Of a DNA stretch of 64,000 nt, positions 32,754 through 40,978 are shown in pieces (position 1 is the stretch's first letter; every line of letters begins with the position of its first letter). The stretch comes from Novosphingobium sp. G106 (GTDB lineage Bacteria; Pseudomonadota; Alphaproteobacteria; Sphingomonadales; Sphingomonadaceae). Under the pieces are notes generated by a model. The model made no database searches, was not told the origin of the DNA, and was given only the letters and a program-made list of their open reading frames with translations. Both the position numbers and the translations under genes were made by a program. The stretch lies in NCBI RefSeq assembly GCF_019075875.1, contig NZ_JAHOOZ010000001.1, positions 5,867,501-5,931,500 of the forward strand, written 5' to 3'.

Positions 32754-34046
32754 TTAGCGAAGCAATACGGGCAGGGCCGAGACGCCGCGCTGCTCGAGGC
32801 CGCCGGTCATGTAGGGCGTCTCCGCGTCGGGATCGAACCGCATGTTCGGGAAATGGTCGAGCAGCTTGTTGATCGTGACCATCATCTCCGCCTCGGCGAC
32901 GAAGCGGCCCAGGCACATGTGCGCGCCGATCCCGGTGCCCAGATGCTGCTGGAACGGCCGGTGCAGGTCGAACACGTCGGGATTCTCCCACCGCGCAGGA
33001 TCGCGATTGGCGGCGCCAAGGCAGATGTCGAGGACGGCACCCTGCGGGATGATCGTGCCGCACAGGTCGGTGTCGACGAGGGCCACGCGGCTGAACGTGG
33101 GATTGGTCGGATTCCAGCGTAGCGACTCGTTGATCGCGGCCTCGACCAGCTTACGGTCTTCCTTGGCGGCTTCGAAATAGTCGCGGTTGCTCAGCAGCGC
33201 GAACAGCGTGATGCCGAGCTGGCGCCAGGACGTGCCGCCTCCGGCGAGCAGGATCAGCCGCGCGAAGATCACGATCTCCTCGTCGGTCAGGTGACGGCGC
33301 TCCTCGCCCGGAGGATCGATCTCGGCGGCGAGCAGCCAGGAGATGATGTCCTCGCCGGGCTCCGCCCTGCGGCGACCGATCTGCTCCATGAGCATCCGCT
33401 GGACCGTGGCATGCGATTGCATGCGCACTTCCATGCCGTGGCGGCTGGCGGAGGTTCCGACCAGCGCGTTGCGGAACAGCATGGCGTCCTCGCCGCGCAG
33501 CCCGACCGCGCGGGTGATGGTATGGACGGGGACGCGCGCGCAAAGCTGCAGGTTCAGCTCGGCCCGATCGCGCGCCTCGAAATTGGCGACCAGTTCCTCG
33601 ACGAGACTGTCGATGAAATGTTCGCGCCACCACTTCTGCGCCTTAGGCCGGATGAACAGCGATTGCACCGCGCGGCGGAACGCGTGGTGCTCGGGATTGT
33701 CCATCTCGAGGATGCCCATCGTCTTCGGGGGGCTACCGTCGAAGTGATAGACGTTGTTCGACAGGTTCACGTTGTCGCGGAACGCCTTCTCGCAGGCGTC
33801 GAAGGTGAAGCAGGTATAGCCTTCACGCTCCAGCGAGCCCTTGTGGCGGTGGAACGGCGGCAGCTCCATCAGCTGGCGCATGAAGCCCTTCTGCACGGGC
33901 GCCCCGCGCTCGCGCAGCGCGTTCATCGTCGGATAGGGATCGTGGTCAATGTAGTTGCCGATTTCCTCGGCTTCCTTGCGGACGTCGTAGAGCGCCTCGT
34001 AGAGATCGTCGTCCTGCGCCGGACCGGGTTGTGCCACGCTTGCCAT
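32754..34046 (-). CDS. Cytochrome P450
   Basis: 430 residues. The haem-binding loop is HLGTGIGAHMCLGRFVAEAE with the Cys ligand near residue 360. The K-helix ExxR is in INESLRWNPTNPTF. The I-helix oxygen-activation motif is LILLAGGGTSWRQLG, where Gly replaces the usual acidic residue before Thr. Length and lack of a membrane anchor fit a soluble bacterial P450 needing a ferredoxin partner, which I do not see nearby. It monooxygenates an unknown, probably hydrophobic or cyclic, substrate. Divergent from the ligase gene, with an AT-rich intergenic dyad between. Confidence 0.92.
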   Translation of the reverse strand: MASVAQPGPAQDDDLYEALYDVRKEAEEIGNYIDHDPYPTMNALRERGAPVQKGFMRQLMELPPFHRHKGSLEREGYTCFTFDACEKAFRDNVNLSNNVYHFDGSPPKTMGILEMDNPEHHAFRRAVQSLFIRPKAQKWWREHFIDSLVEELVANFEARDRAELNLQLCARVPVHTITRAVGLRGEDAMLFRNALVGTSASRHGMEVRMQSHATVQRMLMEQIGRRRAEPGEDIISWLLAAEIDPPGEERRHLTDEEIVIFARLILLAGGGTSWRQLGITLFALLSNRDYFEAAKEDRKLVEAAINESLRWNPTNPTFSRVALVDTDLCGTIIPQGAVLDICLGAANRDPARWENPDVFDLHRPFQQHLGTGIGAHMCLGRFVAEAEMMVTINKLLDHFPNMRFDPDAETPYMTGGLEQRGVSALPVLLR

Positions 34047-34070
34047 GCTATCCTCACCGCAATTACTATG

Positions 34071-34084
34071 TTCGAAATATCGAA
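34071..34084. promoter_or_regulatory. TTCGA-AATA-TCGAA dyad between P450 and ligase genes
   Basis: Short inverted repeat in the only AT-rich part of the 209-nt divergent region, 25 nt upstream of the P450 start, followed by a partial TTCGGAA half-site. Likely promoter/operator. Confidence 0.35.
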
Positions 34085-34255
34085 TATTAGTTCGGAATTT
34101 TAAGCTCTAGCCGGCATTCGTCAACATGTCATCTGCGTATATATGCGTTGCGGGCACAGGGTTGCCAATTTCCATGCGCTAGGCATTGTCCCGCAGAAGC
34201 TATACCGCCCCGACGGAATCTTGCTGCCAACGCCGAATTGACGAGGATTACCGCC

Positions 34256-35766
34256 GTGCCTGCAGACAATGCCAACATCTTCGCGCATTTCCTCGCCGCG
34301 GCCGATCAGGCGGGTAGCAAACCGTTTTTGGTCGAGGATGGCGCGACGGTGCTGTCCTTCGCCGATCTCGACGCGCGCGCCGGCCAGCTGGCTGCGCGCC
34401 TGGCGGCGTTGGGCGGCAAGGCGGGCGAGCGATCGTCGTGCAGGTCGACAAGTCGCCCGAGAACGTGCTGCTCTATCTCGCGGCCGAACGGCTCGGCATG
34501 GTCTATGTGCCGCTCAACACCGCCTATACGTCGGCCGAGCTTGCCTATTTCCTCGGCGACGCCGAGCCCGCGGTGGTGGTCTGCCGGCCGGCGGACGAGG
34601 CCGAAGTGCGCGGATTGCTTACTACCGGGACACTGGTGACGCTGGGCACCGACGGCACCGGCAGTCTGCTCGACGACATTCCCGACGAGGTCGTCCCCGT
34701 CGCCGAGCGCACGCCGGAAGACCTCGCCGCGATCCTCTATACCTCCGGCACCACGGGGCGTTCGAAGGGGGCGATGCTCACCCACGGCAACTTGCTGAGT
34801 AATGCGATGACGCTCAAGGCGCTCTGGGGCTGGCGGCACGACGACGTGCTGATCCACATCCTGCCGATCTACCACGTCCATGGCCTGTTCGTGGCGCTGC
34901 ACGGCGCGCTGCTGGCGGGTGCGACGGTGCTGTTCCACCGCGGTTTCGATTCCGCCGCGGTGATTGCCGACTTCGCGCGCGGCTCGGTGCTGATGGGTGT
35001 GCCGACGCATTACACCCGCCTCACTGGGGCACCGGAAATGACCCGCGAGGCATGCACCAACATGCGCCTGTTCATCTCCGGCTCGGCGCCGCTGCTGGCC
35101 GAGGCGCACGAGCGCTTCGAGGAGAAGACCGGCCAGCGCATCCTCGAACGCTATGGCATGACCGAGACCGGCATGATCACCTCCAACCCTTACGAAGGCG
35201 GTGCGCGGGTGGCGGGGACGGTCGGCTATCCGCTGCCCGGTGTCGAGGTACGCGTCCGCGGTGACAACGGCGAACTCGTCGAGCAGGGCAAGCCGGGGGT
35301 TCTCGAAGTGCGCGGGCCCAACGTCTTCGCTGGCTACTGGCGGATGCCCGAGAAGACCGCGCAGGAAATCCGCGAGGACGGCTTCTTCATCACCGGCGAC
35401 GTCGCGACGCAGGATGCCGACGGTCGCGTCACCCTGGTCGGCCGTGCCAAGGACCTGATCATCGCCGGCGGCCTCAACATCTATCCCAAGGAGATCGAGG
35501 AGGCGATCGACGCACTTCCCGGTGTCGAGGAGAGCGCCGTGATTGGCGTGCCGCATCCCGACATGGGCGAAGGCGTGGTCGCTGTCGTGGTCGCGCAGAA
35601 GGGTGCGCGCGTGACCGAGAAAGCGGTCCGCGCCGCGCTCGAAGGCCAGCTCGCGCGCTTCAAGCAGCCGCGCCGCGTCTTCGTCGTCGACGCGCTGCCG
35701 CGCAACGCCATGGGCAAGGTGCAGAAGGCGGCGCTGCGCAGCGAATATGCCGAGGCCCTGAAGTAG
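34256..35766 (+). pseudogene. Malonyl-CoA synthetase-like acyl-CoA ligase with a one-base frameshift
   Basis: The N-terminal part runs in one frame from a GTG at 34256 (GACGAGGA upstream): NANIFAHFLAAADQAGSKPF then SFADLDARAGQLAARLAALG. After GGKAGER (about 34430) coding continues one base out of phase as QVDKSPENVLLYLAAERLGM to the stop at 35766. Adding one base near 34429-34433 restores about 503 residues, the MatB family length. Motifs are intact: the P-loop YTSGTTGRSKGAMLTH, ERYGMTETGMITSNPYEGG, ITGDVATQDADG and the C-terminal Lys in NAMGKVQKAALR. A functional enzyme would make malonyl- or methylmalonyl-CoA. Whether the gap is real or a sequencing error is unknown. Confidence 0.85.
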
Positions 35767-35849
35767 GAACACCGCTGGTGCTTTGCCGCTTGGATATTGT
35801 GCCGGGCAGAATATCGTAGCCGACTTGAGCTTTGGGGTCGGACGATTCG

Positions 35850-36758
35850 ATGTCCTGGTGGCGAGTGTTCCAGCGAGGTTCTGCGGCGATCGCCTTGGCC
35901 GGCGCCAGCGTCCTCGCATTGCTGTCCGACACCCCGATCGGCCCGCCACGGGTAGCGACCGCCAGCGCGCAGGCTCCCGCGGCAGCCATGCCGTCGATCA
36001 ACCAGCTCTACCAGGCGCAGGGGCAGCTCATGGCCAGCGAACTGGGCGGCTTGCAGCCTCGCGTCGCGGGACGGACCAACGTCTATGCGATCGCCGTAGC
36101 CGGACAGGGTTCGATGCAGCTGTTTTCGCGCGAGGCGCAGTTGGCGCTCCAGGTGGCGGCGGGGCGGTTCGGCGGCGACTATCGCGGCGGGGTGCTGCTC
36201 TCGAACGTCCTGTCCGATCTGCCCAGCCATCCGTGGGCGAACCACGCCAGCGTGGAAGCCGCCGCGCGGGGCATCGGTGAGCGGATCGATCCCGCGCGTG
36301 ATATCGTCGTGATCTATCTGACCTCGCACGGCGCGCCCGACGCCTGGATAGCGACCAGCCTGCCGAACAACACGGTCTTCCCGCCGATCTCGTCGACCTC
36401 GCTGGCCGCTGCCCTGTCGCATGCCGGGATCAGGCGCCGCGTGGTCATCGTTTCCGCCTGCTTTTCCGCCAGCTGGATCCCGGCGCTCGCCAGCGACGAC
36501 ACGATCGTCATCACCGCGGCGGCCAAGGACCGCACCTCGTTCGGCTGCGACGACAGCCGCTACCTGACCTATTTCGGCGAGGCCTTCCTCGAAGGGCCGC
36601 TCGCGCGCGGCGCCTCCCTGCGCGAAGCTTTCGAGATCGCGCGCGGGAAAGTGGCGAAGTGGGAAGCCGAAGAGGAGTTCATCCCCTCGATGCCGCAGGC
36701 GTCGATCGGGCGGAATCTGCAGGGGCTGTGGACCGAGCGCGCGGCGGCCCGGAAATAG
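35850..36758 (+). CDS. Secreted C13 (legumain-like) cysteine peptidase
   Basis: 302 residues from the ATG at 35850; an upstream TTG at 35832 is possible. The N terminus has a long hydrophobic segment (GSAAIALAGASVLALLS) that could be a signal or anchor. The catalytic dyad matches family C13: His160 in VIYLTSHGAPDAW and Cys204 in VVIVSACFSASWIPAL. DDTIVITAAAKDRTSFGCDD and TYFGEAF follow as in bacterial members. It likely cleaves proteins in the periplasm or at the inner membrane; the role in bacteria is poorly known. It lies between the ligase and a convergent MHS transporter and may be unrelated to the pathway. Confidence 0.85.
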   Translation: MSWWRVFQRGSAAIALAGASVLALLSDTPIGPPRVATASAQAPAAAMPSINQLYQAQGQLMASELGGLQPRVAGRTNVYAIAVAGQGSMQLFSREAQLALQVAAGRFGGDYRGGVLLSNVLSDLPSHPWANHASVEAAARGIGERIDPARDIVVIYLTSHGAPDAWIATSLPNNTVFPPISSTSLAAALSHAGIRRRVVIVSACFSASWIPALASDDTIVITAAAKDRTSFGCDDSRYLTYFGEAFLEGPLARGASLREAFEIARGKVAKWEAEEEFIPSMPQASIGRNLQGLWTERAAARK

Positions 36759-36761
36759 CGG

Positions 36762-38057
36762 TCAGTCTTCGAGGATAAGGCTGTCCTGCTTGGTGTCGCG
36801 CATGCGGACATAGACGACGAGCGACAGGCCGATCATCGCCGTGACGTACCAGTAGAAGGTGCTGCCCATCTCGTTCGACTTGAGCCAGAGCGCGACATAT
36901 TCGGCCGTGCCGCCGAACACCGTGTTGGCGATCGCATAGGGCAGGGCCACGCCCAGCGCGCGGATATGCGCGGGGAACAGCTCGGCCTTCACCACTGCAT
37001 TGATTGCGGTGTAACCGCTGACGATGACGAGCGCGCAGAGCACGAGGACGAAGGCGGCGAAGGGATCCTTGACGTCCTCGAGCGCGCGGAAGATCGGATA
37101 AGTGAACATCACTCCGCCGATGCCGAAGGCAACCATCACCGGCTTGCGGCCTATCCGGTCTGACAGCGCGCCGATGACGGGCTGGAGCAGCATGAACAGG
37201 AACAGCGCCGCGGCAGTGATCCGCGTTGCGGTTTCGGCCGAGAAGCCGCTGGTGTTGACCAGGAACTTCTGCATGTAGGTCGTATAGGCGTAGAAGGCCA
37301 GCGTGCCGCCGGCGGTCAGGGCCATGACCAGCAGCGCCTCCTTGGGATGCTGGCGGAATAGCGCCAAGCCGCTCGAGCGCGGCGCCGTGCTGGTCGCCGC
37401 GTCTTTCTGGCTGTTGGCAAAGCTCTCGGTCTCGGCCAGTCGCCGGCGCAGGTAGAACACGATCACAGCGAGCCCTGCGCCGACCACGAAGGGAATCCGC
37501 CAGCCCCAGGCCTTCAACTCTTCCTCGGGCATGACTGTCTGCAGTACCAGCAGCACCGAGAGCGCGACGAGCTGGCCCGAGATCAGGGTGACGTACTGGA
37601 AGCTCGAATAGAACCCCCGCCGCCGCCTACCGGCCATCTCGCTGAGGTAGGTGGCGCTCGCGCCATACTCGCCGCCGACGCTGAGGCCCTGGAGCATCCG
37701 CGCGAAGACAAGAATGGCGGGCGCCAGGTTGCCGATCGCCGCATAGCCCGGCGTCAGCGCAATCATCAGCGATCCCGCGCACATCAGCGAGACCGACAGC
37801 GTCAGCCCCGCCTTGCGCCCGCGCCGGTCGGCATAGATGCCCATCACCCAGGCGCCGATCGGCCGCATGACGAAGCCGACGGCGAAGACTGCGGCCGCGT
37901 TCAGCAGCTGCGCCGTGGCGTCGCCCTTGGGAAAGAAGATCGGCGCGAAATAGAGCGTGAACGCCGAATAGACGTACCAGTCGTACCATTCGACGAGGTT
38001 GCCCGCCGATCCACCGATGATGTTGCGGAGCCTGTGCCCACCCTGTGCTTCGCTCAT
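36762..38057 (-). CDS. MHS-family (KgtP-like) organic-acid/H+ symporter
   Basis: 431 residues from the ATG at 38057; the frame extends upstream without support. MHS features: IIGGSAGNLVEWYDWYVYSA at the N terminus, GIYADRRGRKAGLTLSVSLM (motif A), SVGGEYGASATYLSEMA, and the second-half motif A in IGALSDRIGRKPVMVAFG. Twelve membrane helices. It imports a dicarboxylate, ketoglutarate or a related acid. An unusual 281-nt divergent region holding a candidate small RNA separates it from a LysR gene. Confidence 0.9.
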   Translation of the reverse strand: MSEAQGGHRLRNIIGGSAGNLVEWYDWYVYSAFTLYFAPIFFPKGDATAQLLNAAAVFAVGFVMRPIGAWVMGIYADRRGRKAGLTLSVSLMCAGSLMIALTPGYAAIGNLAPAILVFARMLQGLSVGGEYGASATYLSEMAGRRRRGFYSSFQYVTLISGQLVALSVLLVLQTVMPEEELKAWGWRIPFVVGAGLAVIVFYLRRRLAETESFANSQKDAATSTAPRSSGLALFRQHPKEALLVMALTAGGTLAFYAYTTYMQKFLVNTSGFSAETATRITAAALFLFMLLQPVIGALSDRIGRKPVMVAFGIGGVMFTYPIFRALEDVKDPFAAFVLVLCALVIVSGYTAINAVVKAELFPAHIRALGVALPYAIANTVFGGTAEYVALWLKSNEMGSTFYWYVTAMIGLSLVVYVRMRDTKQDSLILED

Positions 38058-38131
38058 CGGCGGACTATGCGGAACCGCGGCGATCCGCGCAACATGTCGC
38101 TCGTCGGGGGCGGCAGGGCGTAAAATCGCAC

Positions 38132-38256
38132 ACAAGGTTTTTTCGGACTGCTGAAGGGACGGCGTCGCGGCGTCTGCAGAATGTCGGTGCGAGAGCATCG
38201 ACCGTACGTTTTGAGGACCCTAGACTCGTTCCCCCGCTTCGGCGGGGGTTCTTTTT
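38132..38256 (+). ncRNA. Candidate small RNA ending in a UUCG-loop terminator
   Basis: A complete Rho-independent terminator (CCCCCGC-TTCG-GCGGGGG, then TTCTTTTTTG; 38231-38257) stands on the plus strand where no plus-strand gene ends: the MHS gene reads away and LysR starts 82 nt later. A TAAAAT -10-like hexamer is at 38121-38126, and a GGTGC-GAGA-GCATC hairpin lies inside. A transcript of about 125 nt is inferred. It could equally be an attenuated LysR leader. Confidence 0.4.
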
Positions 38257-38257
38257 T
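38227..38257 (+). terminator. Rho-independent terminator, UUCG tetraloop
   Basis: Seven-base perfect GC stem (38231-38237 with 38242-38248), UUCG loop, and T-rich tail to 38256. Confidence 0.85.
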
Positions 38258-38338
38258 GCCGGCTAGGCAAGCCGCTTGAGTCTGCGGATCATCGTCGGCA
38301 TCAGGGCGGTTCGCCAATCGCGACAACCTGGAAGCACG

Positions 38339-39271
38339 ATGCAGCCCATGAGTTTTCGCCAGATACGCCACTTCGTGGCAGTGGCCGAGGAGCTGCATTT
38401 CGGCCGTGCCGCGAAACGCCTGAACATGGCGCAGCCCCCGCTCAGCCAGTCGATCCGCCGGCTGGAAGCAGACCTTGGGGTCGAGCTGCTGGCGCGATCC
38501 CGGAAGGGCGTGGAGCTCACAGCTGCGGGCGAGATATTCCTCCGCGAGGCACGGCAGGCGCTGATCCACGCCGATCTCGCACGCAAGCTGGCCCTCCGCG
38601 AAGCGCAGAAGGCGCAGGAAGTGCGCGTCGGCTTCATCGGCCCGGCGCTCTACCGGCTGTTGCCGCCGCTTCTCGTCGCCTTCACCCGCGATAACCCGGC
38701 GATCGACGTGCGACTTTATGAGGAGCGTACGCCGGCCCTGGTGAAAGCGATCGTGCAGGGCGAAACCGATGTCGGTTTCGTCACCGCGGGCTCGCAGGAG
38801 ATCGAGGACTGCGACACGCTGATCGTCGAGCGCGCGACGATCGTGGCGGCCATCCCCGCCGACTGGCCGATCGTCAGCCGGGCGAGTCTCACGCTGGCCG
38901 AACTGGCCGACTATCCGCTGATCCTGCCGCCCGCACAGAACCACGCGACCGAGCCCAGGCAGGTCCTCAAGATGTTCGGCAGCGCCGGCGGCCGGCTGCC
39001 CAACGTAATCCAGGAATCGACCCATTCGAACACCACGCTCAGCCTGGTCGGTGCGGGCGTCGGTTTCAGCATCATCACGGGCACGGCGAGGCTGGCAAAC
39101 CCCGCGAACGTGAGGTTCGTCCCTCTCACCGACCACATGCCCTCGTCGGACTGGGCGCTGACGATGATCTGGCGCGACGCGCAGCTGACCCGTGCCGGCC
39201 GCCGCTTCGTCGACTTCACGCGAAATTACGTCGCTGATCGGCCCGAGCTGATGAGCTTCGCTATCCCCTGA
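38339..39271 (+). CDS. LysR-family transcriptional regulator
   Basis: 310 residues from the ATG at 38339; a second ATG at 38348 is equally usable. The helix-turn-helix is in MSFRQIRHFVAVAEELHFG and LNMAQPPLSQSIRRLEADLG, typical of the BenM/CatM-like branch that controls aromatic catabolism. The effector domain covers about 90-300. It lies upstream of, and on the same strand as, the second amidohydrolase, with repeated ATATCAA boxes between; autoregulation plus control of that gene is inferred. Confidence 0.92.
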   Translation: MQPMSFRQIRHFVAVAEELHFGRAAKRLNMAQPPLSQSIRRLEADLGVELLARSRKGVELTAAGEIFLREARQALIHADLARKLALREAQKAQEVRVGFIGPALYRLLPPLLVAFTRDNPAIDVRLYEERTPALVKAIVQGETDVGFVTAGSQEIEDCDTLIVERATIVAAIPADWPIVSRASLTLAELADYPLILPPAQNHATEPRQVLKMFGSAGGRLPNVIQESTHSNTTLSLVGAGVGFSIITGTARLANPANVRFVPLTDHMPSSDWALTMIWRDAQLTRAGRRFVDFTRNYVADRPELMSFAIP

Positions 39272-39274
39272 GAG

Positions 39275-39327
39275 CCGTTCATATCAAAACCATATCAAGA
39301 AGCCCGCAATTGATATTTTACGAACGG
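39275..39327. promoter_or_regulatory. Composite inverted/direct repeat region upstream of the second amidohydrolase
   Basis: CCGTTC (39275) and GAACGG (39322) bracket two direct CATATCAA boxes (39280, 39291) and one inverted TTGATAT (39310). Dyads of this scale suit LysR-type regulators or a promoter complex; a role as 3' hairpin of lysR is also possible. Confidence 0.4.
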
Positions 39328-39407
39328 TCCCGGTACGCGCATATCGCTCCCATAACAGCAAGTGCCAGCGGGATCCCGGTCCCTCCGGCTTGGGAATGGA
39401 GACCGTC

Positions 39408-40613
39408 ATGAGCGAAGCCGATCCGAAATTTGGTAGCGCCCTCAAGGAAGATTGGGACCTCGGCCCGATCTTCGATGCCGACGCGCATATCGATCCGCCC
39501 TACGAGATGTGGAAGGAATACCTGCCGCAGTCGCAGCGGCACAAGGCGCCGGTCATCGAGGAAGGTGACGATCACGACTGGCTGGTCTTCGAAGGCAACC
39601 GCCGCCCGATCCACATGATGAGCAACCAGGCCGGCCGTACCGGCAAGGACTTCAAGATGCAGGGCAAGCTCAGCGACATGCGCAACACGCATGATCCGCA
39701 GAAGCGCATCGAAGACATGGATCTCGACGGCATCGACCAGGCCATCCTGTTCGGCGGCGGCCCGCTCGGTTCGTTCGACAACGACCTCTACCTCGCCAGC
39801 TTCGAGGCCTTCAGCCACTGGGTGATGGACTGGGCCTCGAACGCACCCCACCGCTTGTTCCCCGTCGGCCACGCGCCGATGCGCGACATCGACGAGACCA
39901 TCGAGCACGTCCACCGGCTCGCCAAGATGGGCTTCAAGATGATCCAGTTGCCGGCCTTCCCGCAGAATCCGGAAGCCTGGCGCACGTCCTCGGGCGTCGC
40001 GGCGCTCAAGGAAGGCCAAGTCTCGGCCCAGACCGGCGATCCCAAGGGCAAGCTGCAGTACTACCAGCCCGAGTTCGACAAGCTGTGGAAGGTGCTCAGC
40101 GACTACGGCATGGTCATCACCTTCCACTTGGGTGCCCGCTCGCCGCGGTTTCGCGACAAGCAGCACTTCCTGCCCGACATGCCGATGAGCAAGGTGAACA
40201 TGGCCGAGCCGATCGGCATCTTCATCTTCAACGGCATCTTCGACCGCTTCCCCGACTTGCGCATCGGCTCGATGGAATCGGGCGTGGGCTGGTTCGCCTG
40301 GTTCTCCGAATACTGCGACCGCACCTGGGAAAAGCAGCGCTACTGGACCGAGAGCGTGATCGACAAGCTGCCCAGCTATTTCATGGACCAGAACATCTGG
40401 GGCTCGTTCATCCAGGACCGCGCCGGCATCCTCCAGGCCGAGCAGGGCCTGCCGGGCACGCGCAATTTCATGTGGTCCTCGGACTATCCGCACTCGGAGA
40501 CGACCTTCCCGAACAGCCACGCGATCATCAGGCGCGACTTTGCGGGTGTGGCTAAGGACAAGATCCAGGACATCATCTGCAACAACGCCAAGCGGATGCT
40601 GCGCCTCGATTGA
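39408..40613 (+). CDS. Metal-dependent amidohydrolase (Amidohydrolase_2 family), paralogue B
   Basis: 401 residues from the ATG at 39408 (TGGAG upstream); an ATG at 39396 is less likely. It aligns throughout with the protein at 9000-10187: IFDADAHIDPPYEMWKEYLP, DMDLDGIDQAILFGGGPLG, VITFHLGARSPRF, and the late WSSDYPHSETTFPNSH. Metal-binding His and Asp positions are conserved, so the enzyme should be an active decarboxylase or hydrolase. Two paralogues, each beside a different regulator class, suggest related but distinct substrates. Confidence 0.88.
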   Translation: MSEADPKFGSALKEDWDLGPIFDADAHIDPPYEMWKEYLPQSQRHKAPVIEEGDDHDWLVFEGNRRPIHMMSNQAGRTGKDFKMQGKLSDMRNTHDPQKRIEDMDLDGIDQAILFGGGPLGSFDNDLYLASFEAFSHWVMDWASNAPHRLFPVGHAPMRDIDETIEHVHRLAKMGFKMIQLPAFPQNPEAWRTSSGVAALKEGQVSAQTGDPKGKLQYYQPEFDKLWKVLSDYGMVITFHLGARSPRFRDKQHFLPDMPMSKVNMAEPIGIFIFNGIFDRFPDLRIGSMESGVGWFAWFSEYCDRTWEKQRYWTESVIDKLPSYFMDQNIWGSFIQDRAGILQAEQGLPGTRNFMWSSDYPHSETTFPNSHAIIRRDFAGVAKDKIQDIICNNAKRMLRLD

Positions 40614-40713
40614 GCGCCGATCGAGAGATAGCCGGTGGGCCATCGAAGCGATGGTCTGCCGGCTCCCGCGTGCTGATCCGCGCTCTCGGCTTCCCAGTGC
40701 AACTATCTGAAAA

Positions 40714-40789
<76 letters not shown>

Positions 40790-40978
40790 TTGCCCAATCG
40801 TCTGACCGTTCGGGCGCGCCTTCGCAGGCTGGAAGCAGCACTGCGGACGGGCCGTGCCTAGCTCGCGGAATGGAGCCTGTCAAAGACGGGACTGCGAAGA
40901 TTCCGCTTGCGCTCGCTCTATAATGATACGCATAAGATGCCATTAATGCGAAGCGAGTCGCCAGAGGGAGACAAGATC

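Noticed and set aside
34438..35766. Complete 442-residue AMP-binding ligase starting at 34438
   Set aside because: The start has no ribosome-binding site and lacks the family's first 60 residues, which are present one frame away directly upstream.
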